In this document: piece after piece, positions 11,273-24,400 of the stretch
Position numbering within the stretch: position 1 is the first letter of the stretch
Layout of the letters: each line of letters starts with the position of its first letter
Assembly (NCBI GenBank): GCA_949317995.1
Contig: OX439037.1
Location: 15,302,324-15,366,323 of the forward strand
DNA from: Acholoe squamosa
Taxonomy: Eukaryota > Annelida > Polychaeta > Phyllodocida > Polynoidae
DNA: 64,000 bases
Reading direction: 5' to 3'
Notes under the pieces: generated by a model
The model's input: only the letters and a program-made list of their open reading frames with translations
Databases searched by the model: none
Told to the model about the DNA's origin: nothing
Translations under genes and position numbers: made by a program

Positions 11273-14200
11273 TTAGGTTATGGTACAAAATGATGATGAT
11301 TTGTTTTTCTTTTGCTTTGCATCTAAAGCTTCATTGTTTCCCCACATTGGCCCCTCTTTACTGTCTATGAATTCTTTGAGTGCCTTGACCTGTAGACTAG
11401 AGTCTTTCTCATCAACATCAATGATGCTGAGCAGCATGATGATGCCTTCATAGGTGCAGCATACCACAATGTTGTCCTTGCTGATGGCGAGACTGACAGG
11501 CTGACCATGTGTGTAGCAGGTACCTATCAGTTTCTGGTCCTTGATTCTCGCCACTTTCACCACGGCCTCTTGGTGCACAGTCCAAATAACAAACTTACTA
11601 TCTGGGCTTATTCGAGGTGCTAATGGACCTGGTATTGGCCTAGGTATATCAAATCCTAGGTCAAACAGTACTTTGCCACTGAACACATCAACAACATGAT
11701 ATTCTGAATCGATTGCTGTTTTCCCATCTTGAGATGTATTGGTTATCCATCTCGTTGATACAGGAACATCATAACTGGAGTGTTCTTTTCCATTTGTTAC
11801 ATCTATGAGAACCACTCTCTGTGGTTTCTCACTAGTAGCAGCGATTATGGTTTGGACAAACACTGTGTTTGGTACTACTAGTAGGGAAGTGTCCTTCAGG
11901 ACGTTTGGGATGGTGTACACTTCTTTGCCAGACCTCATACTGTAGATGTGCATTACAGCATTTTCATCATATTGGATGAATGGGAACATCTGCAATGTGA
12001 CAAGGACTTTATCATTGTTAGCAAACAGAAGCTTACTGATGCCTCCTTGAGCAGCCTTTATCTTCTTGACAAGCTTCCCAGATTTGAGGTCCCACACATT
12101 TGTCTGAACTCCTTCGGTTGCTGATATTTCTGCATGTGTTGCAATATATTTGGAAGTCTGACTGATGCTGAACCGCTTCAAGTACATGGTTTCTATAGGC
12201 AGCTTTTGAATAAGGGAACCATCATCAGCATTGAAAACTCTAATGCTTGGAACACTCTGGAAGTCATTAAGAACTGCATATTTACCATTGGGACTTAAAA
12301 TAAGTTCTTTGGTTTCCTGATCTTTAGCTGGCTGGGATATGCTACGCCCTTTCTTTACATCAACAACCCTTGTCTCATAAACATCGTGACTGCGGAGAAT
12401 CATACGATCGCAGTTGTCAGCCATGTTAGCATGCCGGCAAGCAGCATTCATCATCAATGGTTCATGGGTGCGAGCATCAGCCTGTGAGGAATCCCATACT
12501 TTGATGGAGCGGTGTCTTGAAGTGGCTGTTATGATGACATCTGAAGGAAATAAGTCCACTCCGCATTGGGCAATAAGGAATTTGGATATGGGAACAGTCA
12601 TGGCTTTGAGGGTCTGCTGTAGTCTGCCATGAAGCAGGTCCCATACAATGATATACCTGTCATAGGCACACAAGAGGAGGCGGCGGTCTGATGTCACTTG
12701 AGCTTCACAAGAAGTAACCTTCTCATCTTTAGGCTTTACTTCATCAGGTATTTCAAACTCATTAAACAAGCGTTTCTTTGCATACTTCCACAGTGACAGA
12801 CCTTTTTCAGCAAAGAGTATCAGGTATGGCCCACATACTGAGATGTTATTTGGGTTCCCAAAGGTGTAGAAGGAAAATTCATCATTGAGGTCAATAATGG
12901 CCTTCAGATCCCAGCTATCTTGCCCATTCTCAGCTTGCTTTCTCTCAAAGCACTTGACATTAGAATCATCCTTGTAGATTGCAAAAACATCATTCCCATT
13001 TTCATGGAAGGCCATCTTGTGAGGCACTTCAGCCATAGCCAAAGTGGATGCAAGTGTTTTCTTATCACATGCATTGAACCACATTATCTCAACATTCTCT
13101 TTCAGGGTAAAGGCAACCTGTGGAGGTCGCTCCCCAACTTGCTGATGTAAATGCATTTCACTTGCTTGGACATCAAATGTGTACAGATGATTTCCCTGAA
13201 AATCAAAGCAGTCTGCCTCTCTTCCTTTGACATTCACATATATCTTGTCATCCATGAGCCCCAATTCATAGCTGTCAATGAATCCAATCTTGGGATAGAG
13301 CTTTGCAAGTTTGGTGCTCACTATAAGTTCCTCTGCAGTAACATCATATACTGCAATGGGATTTACCTCACTGTGATATGCACAACCACATACAATTTTG
13401 TCTCCTGATGTACTTACTGCAAGGACATTGAATTTAGGTTCATTCTCTGGCCAAAGTTTCACCTCTTCAATTACTTCCCCACCTTCTATATTCCATAATA
13501 CAAGAGTATTTGTAAATTGGGTGAGAGCTGCAAGCACAACAGGGCCTTTGGTCAAGACCATCATCTTTTCCTTTGCAGGTAGCAATGGGTGTTCAATCTC
13601 ATGTATCAGTGAACCACCGGGCATCTGGTAGCATAGATGTCTTGCAAGGAGTGCATTAGTTTTAACACCCACATTGTAGCAATTATCGATCAGTTCCTTT
13701 AGGTATGGCTTAACAGTTGACACAGGTAAAAGAGTTCCTGCTATTTCAACTGGGAGAGTCGATGGATCTTTGTTAAGTGTTGTCTTCCTCATTCTGAAGA
13801 TGTTTCTCAGCCAACTGTCACACTCATCACTATGATGAAGTAAGTCAAAGTCAGACATCACCAACTGTGCAGAGCAAGCCTCAACCTTAGTCTTCAAGAA
13901 TTCATAGTTGTAGAGACACTCATTTCGAAGAAGTGCATCACATTCAATTGAATGTCCACTGCGGTGCATATGGTAAGGCAAGTTGACAAGTTTACGAATG
14001 TTCACCTGTTTTGTTGCTTCAAATCCTCCTAAGTCTTCATCTTGTATCTCAAAGACAAGAGGTTGTGGGGATACCTTTCTGTCTGCTTTGCTATCAGGAC
14101 AGTTGAGACCCAGTCTCTTCATCTGGTATTCATTGTACTTGAATTCTTTCTCTTTACCATGCCAAATCCCAGAGAAGTACTCAACCATCATTTTGTGAAG

Positions 14201-15479
14201 ATAAGTATGATGGGTTGCATCACCTAAGAAGTATTCCCTGGCAGCTTCAATAAACTGCCTGTGGTACCAGAAGATCACTCTCGTCCCATCTGCCTCCCTG
14301 TTAACAAGGTAGGAGGCAATTTCACTTCTCAGTCGCAGCCACAACATTTGAGGTATTCTTCTCACTGGTGGAACATGATACTGGAAAACATCAGTCAGTA
14401 CAACGTCATCAAGAGACAACAGATCTTCTATTTCTGTTTCGGTTAATCCTGCCTTAGATGCAGTCAGATATCCTAGAGCATGCATCACAAATGTTGTACC
14501 CAATTTATGTTTCAACTGGTCAAATAACCAGTTTATGCTTTCACGGATTGTTTTCGGTAGCTGGATGTTTGACATATCAAGGTAGGAACTCCATGTTAAA
14601 ACTCGGTCTGTCATGAGCTTAACATACAAGGCTAGACTGCAATCCCTGAACACTGTTTGAACTACCTCTAGCTGCTCCTTTGTCAACTTTCTGTTTTTAG
14701 CAACAAGCAATGAACTCAAGATATCTTTACTGGTCTCCTCACCAAGTTGCGTGATGTTCACAAAAGTTGCTGTACTATACCTCTTTTGTAGGGTTTCTAG
14801 AATACCATGACGGTCTGGAAGTGTTGACATCAGCAATTTCACATTACTCGGCAGCTGTCTAGGCAGCCAGGTAAGCTTGAATGCATTGCTCTTTGGGGAC
14901 AACTGGTCCAAGGAATCTAGCAGGATGTAAAGTGGTTGTTCTGCACTTGCATTTTCTAAGAGTTCATGAAATTCCCGTATGAGTGTGTTTGTGTCATCAG
15001 ATGCTGAGAAGTCTTTGATGCCATAACAAAGGGCTATCTGATCACACAATGATTTCATAAGCTGCTGAACGCTAGTACTAGAAGGAGTAGTGCCTAACAA
15101 TCGTAATATGATAACTGACTTAGCATTGGAAGTATGCCATTCTGATATCAGCATTGTACACTTTGATATAACTGAGGTCTTGCCACAGCCAGAGGAACCT
15201 ACTACAATGACAGGTTTGTTTCCTGTCTTTAAAACACCTGCTTTCACCTCATCAAGAACCTTCTGTCTGCCATGGAAGAGCTCACAACGGTCTTTTGCCA
15301 TATGCAGGTGTTGTAATACTTCCATATAGATGCTGTCTTCAGACAGCTTCTGGTTAAAGATGATGCCTTCATCAATCATTTTGATTAGAGCCTTGTAGTA
15401 GGTGTTTGAAAACATGTCAAGGTAGTTCTTCTTTTCGTTATCCAAGCCATCGCATACATCTTTCCACAAAACCTTGAGC
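11273..15479 (-). CDS. NWD1-like: NACHT-WD40 terminal exon of the NWD1-like gene
   Basis: A single 4207-bp exon carries all of the NACHT module and all of the WD40 region. The acceptor reads TGCAG just above 15479. The open frame can be read further upstream into the intron, but the splice junction gives the family-consistent join (KNLHR then LKVLWKDVCDG). Compared with 2645-6818, the NACHT half is almost identical. The first part of the WD40 region, roughly the segment encoded by 12700-13600, is clearly more diverged, and then identity rises again. Confidence 0.85.
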
Positions 15480-18400
15480 CTGCAATATTGACAGAAATAC
15501 CCTGAGTATGTTCGATTCTGACAATTTGCGCCCAAAATGGGCATCTGCAATTATATCAAGTATGACAATCTGATATGTGTGGCATCTTTATAATTGGGAT
15601 ACTTCAGTAGTTTCTACTTTGAGATTATGAATTTACATGCAAACTTGCACATTGCTGTATCTGACAGATTATCTGTATCTAATTTAAGGGAGTGAATTTT
15701 CATTATATCATATGCATGTATAAATGAAAGGTAATCTGTTCATATGAAATGGGTGAATTTGAAAATCAAGAAAATCAGAGGCAGAGCATCAAACATAGAA
15801 GTTAGAGAAGTGGAGTACAACGCGGTGACATTTGGTGTTATTGTATGCCAGTGATGGCAACAATATACAGCAGCAATGTGCATTGCTCGTAACTTGAAAA
15901 GAAATAAATCAATAGCCTTGACCAAGTCTAGCTTGTGGTCTGACATCAGCATTCCCTCACCCAGGTTATTGGCACCACCCAACCATTATTCGCATAACTC
16001 CCGCCAAAACTGCCCTATTCGCACCACATTGCCAAAAAAGGTGGGAAAGTTGATACATGGATCAACATCATATACCTTCACCATTGCAGGCCAAAAGTGT
16101 CTTATGGCCGCCAACCAACTGACTCTGTAGAATATAGACAATTACTCAAAATTTACAATAGTTGGTACTGAAATACCTTTTCCTGCAAGACCCCTACATC
16201 TCCTCCTTTGATGGCACTACAAATTCATTAAGTAATTCTGCCTCTTATATATAAAATTTCCATCTTTTTTTAAACTTATTTGCACCACCAAAATGACTGA
16301 AAATGAGGGGACCCATTGTCGTCTTCTATAACTCTTTTCAAGTTAAAAATACATATCACATTCACTGAAAACGTGCACAGTCCCTTTAAAGCTGGTATAA
16401 AATCTGGTATAGATTTTTCTTATAGGTATTTAAGACAATTGTATGCCCTTCCCTATGTGATAGTGTGTCATTCATTTTGGTAATAACTGGCCCATTATCT
16501 GCACAATACAGGTCATCAGTCTTTGCTCTTTGGTGGGGAGTGAAACTGAGTGGTCTCTATCCTGCCACACTTCCAAATAGAAATCACCACCAGTAAGGAG
16601 TACCACTCTGATTTATGGCTTCAGATTGAGCCAAAGTACTGGTGCAATCAAGGGCCACTTTATAGTGCCCCAACCGAGTTAACCCGGTTGACCGGTGCTT
16701 TCTGGATGAAATGCTGGAAGCATTTTAGTTTCACACAGATATATGTTTCAATCATGGTAACAACTGACAAAATAGATTGAGATCATAGCAGGACATTCTA
16801 AAGGGGACCGCAGACAAGGCCGACTGGATTGGCAGATCGTGACATCAGGGGCATCTGGGGGGACGTCCTATCCCATAGGTCAAATAGCAAATATGTTTGG
16901 TATTCCCAATTCATATATATGACATCTTGTACCGGCTTTAAAAGACATTGTTGATAAACTCTCTGTATCTAATAGTGAAAATAGCCTCTTAAATTAATTT
17001 TGATTATTTTTACTTTATATTCTAGCCAAAAGATTTTATGTGCTTTATAGTAGAGTGTATGTACTACTGATAATTACAGTGAATACTCTAATAGACTATA
17101 GTATAGTTTTACCTGTGGAGATTCTTCACAGCATTTGCCATCTTTTCATCACGTAGTTCTGTCAGCATCATCTGTGCCTCTTCATCGATCTTTGCTCCCA
17201 CCATGTCGATGAAGCGCCATGCTTTGTCATGGGACAGATGGCTGAGTATATCGTCAATCACTCGAACAAAGCACAAGCACTGAGAGTTTGGGTCCCCAGG
17301 GGATTTAAAGACGCCTTTCTCTATCTCCTGTTCTGTCACTACAAAATGAAGAAGACCCTCCCATGTATTTTGCAGTAAGTAAAGTAAGGCTTACAATAAC
17401 GCTGGATTATTTTGACATTTTATTTCCCTGAAATATAAAAGTATTTGTCATATTCTAACTCCCATACTTTGTTATAGTCAAGACTAAATGGTAATATAAT
17501 TCATATAGACAATATAATTCAATGAAATAAACTATTCACAAACCCTACCTGACATGAAGTATTTGTCCTTTGCATCACTGTCCACCTTCCCCTTTTCATG
17601 CGCTGATGTTATCGCTTGGCGGAGGAGTATCTGCATCTTTCCGAATGCTGCATTCCAGTCTTTTCTAGCTTTGGATTTAACTTCAGGATTCTTGAAATAT
17701 AAATGAATGGTACCGTCATAAATAATTTATATGTGTGAATACCAATGCACTGAAAAGAATATGTATATCATAGACATAGGTTATGGTCATCATTCTATGA
17801 TAAAGTTTTACCCCTGGATATCAAAAAAAGTTACAGGCATCTGAAACCCTAAAGTCTGGTTAATCAAGAGTAATATCTGACCTCAGACAGATAGCCAGGT
17901 ATCTTAGATGAGATTGGTTGTAGTACATGTACGGGCGGGCAGACATTAAGATCCTCCAGGAACCACTCATTGAGGATAGCGCTGTCCACACCAGCAGTCT
18001 GCAGTTCCCCCAGTAGTATCCTGAACTCTGTGCTCTCTATGGTGGGAGGGAATGGCCGATAACCATGTCTCTGTCCAAGGAACACCTGCAATAGTTTGAT
18101 GAGTTTAAAAGTTTTGTTTATTTTCAATCCTGACCCTTCAGGGACTGCATGATGAATTAAATTTCATGCTTGATGCAGTTATAATTCTCTCCTTGCACAC
18201 TAATGCCATTTTAACCTGCATGCCAGATGTTATCCTGACATAGTCTTACCGCCCTTTGCCACGTTGTGTAAATTTCGGGAACCAGCGAATTTTCCAAATA
18301 TGGCACGAAAGCTGCCTCATGACCCAATTTCCAATCCTTCAGCATTGGGGGCGATTTTCCCCCACTTCCCAAATATTTTCTAGTAGCCCCCCAAACCTAA

Positions 18401-21400
18401 AATTCGAGTATGTCCATCTTATAGATGGAATGTAACTGTAATGATTTCTGGTTATTTGCTGATGGCCTTGTTCTCATGGCCAGGAAAAGAGGAAAAGCTG
18501 CAGGGTCACTCTCACCAGATTGGTGCAGGTCTGATATGAGATAGTGAAAAATGATATTTAGGAGTTCAGTGTAATCCTTTGGCACATGGAAAATATATGT
18601 ATAGATGGATCTTGTTACACATTCCTTTTTCCTTAAATATATGATTAAATATTATTAACAATGGAGTCTTTTTGCCATGTGTGGTTTATAGGTGGCTCTT
18701 TGGCCACCTAGGAGGCCTACTGATTATATTTTTTTTGCCAATTTTCCTTCAACAAAGGGTTTACTATTTTACACCATAGAAAAGGTTATGGTAAGTTCTA
18801 TAATATTATTTAAAAAGATTTGTATTTTATTGACTTATAAAAAATTGATGGGTCTCCTAATTATTTTTTCTGCCCTTTTTCTAGGACTTTGCCTTTTATA
18901 AACTTTGCAGTTTTTGTGTATGTACCTGGGGTCACTTATGTGGGTTTAAGCACTTTTCACATTTTGCTTAAAGCCTATTGTTTGCAAAGATGTACAATAC
19001 CCTGGGTAAATTTTCAAATATTGTTATAGTTATATTGGTTTACATTCATGCCACAGGTGGTGGTCAAAGAGCCACCCTAAGTGGTCAAAGAGCCACCCAA
19101 ATAGCCAAAAAAGGCCCCCAATAGTCTTGAAATTGTTTCAAAATATTTTTAAACGGTCAGGGTCTAGTTCATAGGCTATATACATCATTATGCATCTAAT
19201 TTGTATTTGTAATTATTCACGATTATAGTAAAGTCATGGCATTATCTCAGCTGGTCAAAGAGCCGCCCCAAGTGGTCAAAGAGCCACCTATTGGTTAAAT
19301 AGCCACCAAAATACCCTCAAAAATGTTCAAAAGATATTGTTTTAGATGTCAGAATAGAGGGCATGGGATCTGTACATCATTATACATTCAATTTGCATTT
19401 GTAATTACTCATAAGGTGAAGTCATGCCATTATCATAGCTGGCCTCAGGTGGTCAAAGAGCCACCTAAATGGTCAAATAGGCTCCCAGTAGTCTAAAAGA
19501 AAGTCTCAAAATAAATTTTTAAAATCAAAATAGAGTGCAAAGGCTGTACATTTCCGTACACATCTAATTTGCATTCTCAATCATTTATGATTATTGTAAA
19601 TTCATGGATTTATATCAGCTGGTCAAATAGCCACCCCAGGTGGTCAAGGAGCCACCCCAGCTGGTCAAAGAGCCATCCAAATGGCCAAATAGGCCCCATT
19701 AATCTTTAAAAACTCTCAAAATGTATTTTTCAAAAGTCAGAATGGTCTGTGTAAGCTTTACACATCATTGAATATCAAACTGGTGTTCTTAATAATTCAT
19801 GATTATAGTAATTTCATGCATTTATATCAGGTGGTCAAAGAGCCACCCAAGTGGTCAAAGAGCCACCCAAGTGGTCAAAGAGCCACCCAAGTGGTCAAAA
19901 AACCACCTCTTCTTTGGACCTTGTTAATTTCCATAATATTTCTCAGTTTCGTATGATTGACCAACAGACAGGACCTATCATCGTTATCATAATGAACATA
20001 AAGGTTATAGTTAAATACCAAGTGTATCAGAAATATAGAGCAAACTGTCCAAGTGGTCAAAGAGCCACCCATCTAAATGAAGAAGGTAAAACTAGACTTT
20101 GGAAGGCCATGGAAAAAAAATATCACCTTCAACACTAATTAAAAAGATGAGCTTAACTAGCTGAGTGTCCCCTTTGTTTGGGAAAAATAAAGGATAATAT
20201 GAGAATATTCAAAATCAAGATATTAAAAATGTGAAAAGAAATCAAACAGAGTAAGTGGTCAAAGAGCCACCCAAGGGCGGCTCTTTGACCATTTGCTATT
20301 TGTAGCAAGAAATAAAAAAGAGAAGACTTAAGAGGTGATAAAAATGTTCAGGGGGTGGGGAAGAGAGGTATTTGTACACATGTGCACATTATTAATACAT
20401 GATATTACAATAAAAAATAATATTGTGAGATTTCAGTGGCTTGGAGAAGGCTTATTGTGAAAAAAAGGGCATTTTAGGCCTTTCTGACCTTAGGTAACAA
20501 AAAGATATTGTAGTGTTGAGCCATCGGCCAATCACAGACCAGTATTCAGGTCATGTGACCTCTTGTGAATAAATAATTAGTTTGAGTCCAGCAGCCATTT
20601 TGGTTTAGTGTTGTGTGTGTATCTCCAGGAGTTAAATTCATGGATTATTCAGGTCATAGCCCATAGAACATTACATTTGGCGACGAGGATGGGATATAGT
20701 AACTCGGTGATCCAGGAGAGATAGGATTTTACACGAGTTATTGGCCGAATAAGGAGAATTTTGGAGAAATAGCTCACTTTCAAGCTGGATTGGAGCTCCC
20801 CTCCCTGCTTACCTGCTGCTGCTCTGTGTGTACACCTGCCACTGCTGAGGTGCGCTAAGATCCAGGAGCAGGCCAACAGTGTGCTACTACTACCACCACC
20901 ACTGTATTGAGGTAGGACTGATAAAGACTTCCAAGACAGGGTGAGTGACTTTACTGACATTAACTGTTGATCCTGTAAGTAACCCTGAGAATCTGTGCTT
21001 GAAGGCAATCATGGCTGAGGCTCTGCCACACTTTCCACCTTTTGATCTGTCAGACAGAGACACAGTCGGGGTCAGGTGGAAAAAGTGGGTACGACGCTTT
21101 GAACAGCTGATGGTTGGTCTGACAATAACAGATGCTGCAAGGAAGAAGTCTCTAATGCTACACTATGCAGGTGAGGAGGTTGATGACATTTGTGATACAC
21201 TGACTATCCCAGATCCTGTGGCTGCAAACAATCAGGATGCTTATACAGTAGTGCGTGATGCTCTCAATGACTATTTCATACCTCAAGTGAATCCTGAGTT
21301 TGGCATCTATGAGTTCCGCATGAGAGAGCAGGAACCAGGTGAGACTCTGGATATGTATGTCACTGAATTGAGGAAGCTTGCCAAGTACTGTGAATTCACT

Positions 21401-24400
21401 GATTTAAAGCGTGAACTGAAGTCTCAGGTGATTCAACACTGTAGATCTTCCAAGTTGAGGAAAGACGCTCTGGAGAACAAGAACTGGACACTTGACCAGA
21501 TCTTAGACAAAGGTAGATCTATGGAGATGTCTGAGCAACAATCTAGTACTATTGAGCGAGGTGAGACATCTGTACATAGGCTTAAGTTTAAACAGCAACA
21601 GAAGTCATCTCAACGAGAGTCTCAGAAACCTAAACCTGCAGACAAGGGACAACTGACACGATGTAGTTCTTGCAATTTCCGGCATGATCAACAATGGTGT
21701 CCTGCCAAAGGGAAGACTTGTAGGAAGTGTGGTAACCTTGATCATTTTGCACGATGCTGTACTTCACCTTCTAAAGAAGAAAAGCCTAAGACGAAGGCAG
21801 AAGTGAAGAAGAAAAAGAAGAAACAGGCACGTGTAAACGAGGTCAGGAAGGATACAAATGATGATACTGGTGAGTCGCCTGCTGTTGCCATGTTTGGACG
21901 TCCATTTGAGGTGAAACTTCCTTCATTTTTAGGGGAGGAAAGGAATGATAGTGTGATGCGTCGCCAAGATGAGCAAGCAAAGGCTAAAATGAAGTCTTAT
22001 GCAGATGAACGGAGACGTGCTGTTCCCAGTGACATCAGACAAGGAGATGTTGTCCTGGTAGAGCAACCTCGACGGAACAAGACAACAACACCGTATGACT
22101 CCAAACCCTACATTGTTACGGAGCGTAAAGGGTCAATGGTCACTGCTAATAGAGGTGGCAAACACATCACCAGGAACACCTCTAAGTTTAAAGTTATTGA
22201 CAAGAACATTCAACCTGTGAGATCAGACGATGAGAGTGATGATGAGGCTCCCAGGATGATGCCTTATCCAACTAGAAGTACTCAACAACCTGTTGACGTG
22301 CCTGAGACAGGTCCTATGCCTGTCACACCGCCACGTCCGAATGCTGAAATACCAGTAACTCCTCAGCGTTCAACTCCAAAGCAACCAGTTGTGGTTAATG
22401 AAAGACCACAACGTAACAGATCAAAGACAGCATGGTTAAAAGACTATGTAGTTTAGGGAAAATAAAGATCTTCCACACGGGGCAGAATAATCCCCAAGAT
22501 CTTTATAAAGGATGAGGACAGTCTATCCTCTCCTTATAGATAGGTTGAGAATTTTATGGTAGATACATAAGTTTCATTTATTTGAGAACTAGTACGTGCA
22601 TTCAATATGCAAAAGGACAGTGACTGATATATCTGATATATACGAGAAGATGCTGACATGGTTTACCATAAACATTCTTAACTGACAGTACATATTCTGA
22701 ACATTTGAATAGTACTTTCATAGTGTCTTTATCCTAAATATGTGTTTCAACATTACGAATAACCCAAGGTTTATTCTAAAAGGGGAGAGATGTAGTGTTG
22801 AGCCATCGGCCAATCACAGACCAGTATTCAGGTCATGTGACCTCTTGTGAATAAATAATTAGTTTGAGTCCAGCAGCCATTTTGGTTTAGTGTTGTGTGT
22901 GTATCTCCAGGAGTTAAATTCATGGATTATTCAGGTCATAGCCCATAGAACATTACAGATATGACCTGTTTTACAATGAAATTATTTTTGCCATGTAGGT
23001 GTAAGCCTATCTGACATGGGAAAAATAACAAATGTACAAATATGATACAAAATAATTTTACACAAGTCTTCAAAATGAATAACCCCCTATTTTCAGACCT
23101 GCACCAATCTGGTGAGAGTGACCCTGCATCGTTTCCCGACGTCCCGACGTACTAGGGGTAAAGGTATGTAAGCACTGTGGCGACCGTTATGCCATCCCTG
23201 TGTGCATGGAGAGAGTACAGCCAGGCTATAACAAGTAACATGCTGCAGGAACCACAGTTTTTGACATCAGGTTAAATTAATTCTGGCCAACCTTGTTAAA
23301 CATCATAAACCAAATGGATAAGCCGCAGCTTAAAGACCCGCCGACCCGTCTTATGGGAGCACCCCAAAGAAGGCCATTTTGCGGATAAAAGCACTAACCT
23401 AGGGGTATTGAAGATAAAGAGAAAAAAGGCCTACCACAAAGTTGGGTCCAGCAGACAGCTGTTGACAGTTCTGTATTTCCTGTATACAAAGTGATGTGGT
23501 CTGGTGATCATCGGTAGCCTCGTCACGCACCCCCCAACGCATGTCAACCACCTGTTTTCAAATGTGTTTATGAATTGTCAATGTCCCAGAGGGCTCTTCG
23601 CATTGTTTAGTGTTATACATCATATCTACCAAAAATACAGATCTATATTCAATGTCCTATAGTAGTCTGTATAGGGCCAATTCCTGATTTCACTCTTATT
23701 TTTTAGGTATATTAAATGATATATCTAGCTCATTACATATATTTCCTTTCGCCTTGGTTCTTCAAGAAGTTTTAGTGGATTTAAAACAAGAAGCCATGTG
23801 AATTCATAGGAAGAAACAGTTTGCTTTATCATCTGGGACCGAGATGATAATAAAATACCTTGTAGTGAAATTTGAAAAAAATTACACAAATGAAATTAAT
23901 TGATTTTTCTTTTAAACAAATTTTTAAAAAAGAAAGAATTTAAATCCTTGGCTTGTAACCTCACCTGAAACTCCAGACCATACTTGCTGCGACAGTACTG
24001 TTGTATCTTGGGATAAACATTCTCTATTAGAGAGTTCCTCTCCTGCATTGTGTCTGAAAAACAATGTACTCCAAATTATTGGTTTGTTTCACCCATTAAA
24101 GGCTATATGATGTCTAAAAGCAACAAAGTGCAGCCATATCCAGTAACCTATGACAGCATCTAAGTTTGGTGATGTCCTTTTTCATTATCAATTCATCTCA
24201 GAGCAATACCTTTATCATGAAACAGATAAGAAGTGCCACTCAGGTAAAATTTGGCAGTGATTGCCGAGAGTTATCTCATTGGTTGATAATGGATCCTGCT
24301 AACTGCAGGAGATTATAAATGGAAAATCATTTCTATGTAGACCAAATTAAAAATGAGAATTGCATACCGGTGAATGTTGAACTCGTAAATATCCTGATGA

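Larger units (their letters stand above)
20509..22957 (+). mobile_element. Complete non-autonomous Ty3/gypsy-like LTR retrotransposon
   Basis: Identical LTRs (20509-20675 and 22791-22957, 167 bp, starting TGTAGTG and ending CATTACA) flank a 2.1-kb interior. The 5-bp sequence GATAT is directly repeated at 20504-20508 and 22958-22962 as a target-site duplication. A primer binding site, one Gag-type ORF and a polypurine tract are present in the right order. Protease, reverse transcriptase, RNase H and the integrase core are absent, so mobility would need enzymes in trans. Identical LTRs imply a very recent insertion. Confidence 0.95.
18499..23128. mobile_element. Candidate TIR element (36-bp inverted ends) hosting nested repeats
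   Basis: The 36 bases at 18499-18534 are repeated exactly on the opposite strand at 23093-23128; the start is TGCAGGGTCACTCTCACC. Both ends point outward, as in a DNA transposon. Without the LTR retrotransposon the interior is about 2.1 kb, mostly the hairpin satellite at 19055-20292. TGCA is present at both outer edges and could be part of the repeat or a 4-bp target duplication. No transposase is visible, so it would be non-autonomous. It lies wholly inside intron 3 of the NWD1-like gene. Confidence 0.5.

Noticed and set aside
15480-15550. In-frame extension above the acceptor of the second NACHT-WD40 exon as an alternative N-terminus
   Set aside because: It has no family similarity, whereas the splice to exon 6 restores the expected continuous protein.
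18397-18585. Minus-strand open frame near the left 36-bp inverted end as an extra NWD1-like exon
   Set aside because: The exon 3 to exon 4 join is already in phase without it, and part of it is the inverted repeat.
19055-20292. CRISPR-like array of palindromic repeats
   Set aside because: Repeats are clustered and variable, spacers resemble each other, there are no cas genes, and the DNA is eukaryotic.
20945-21010. Longer N-terminus for the Gag ORF
   Set aside because: The extension has no ATG; 21011 is the first ATG and is followed by Gag-like sequence.
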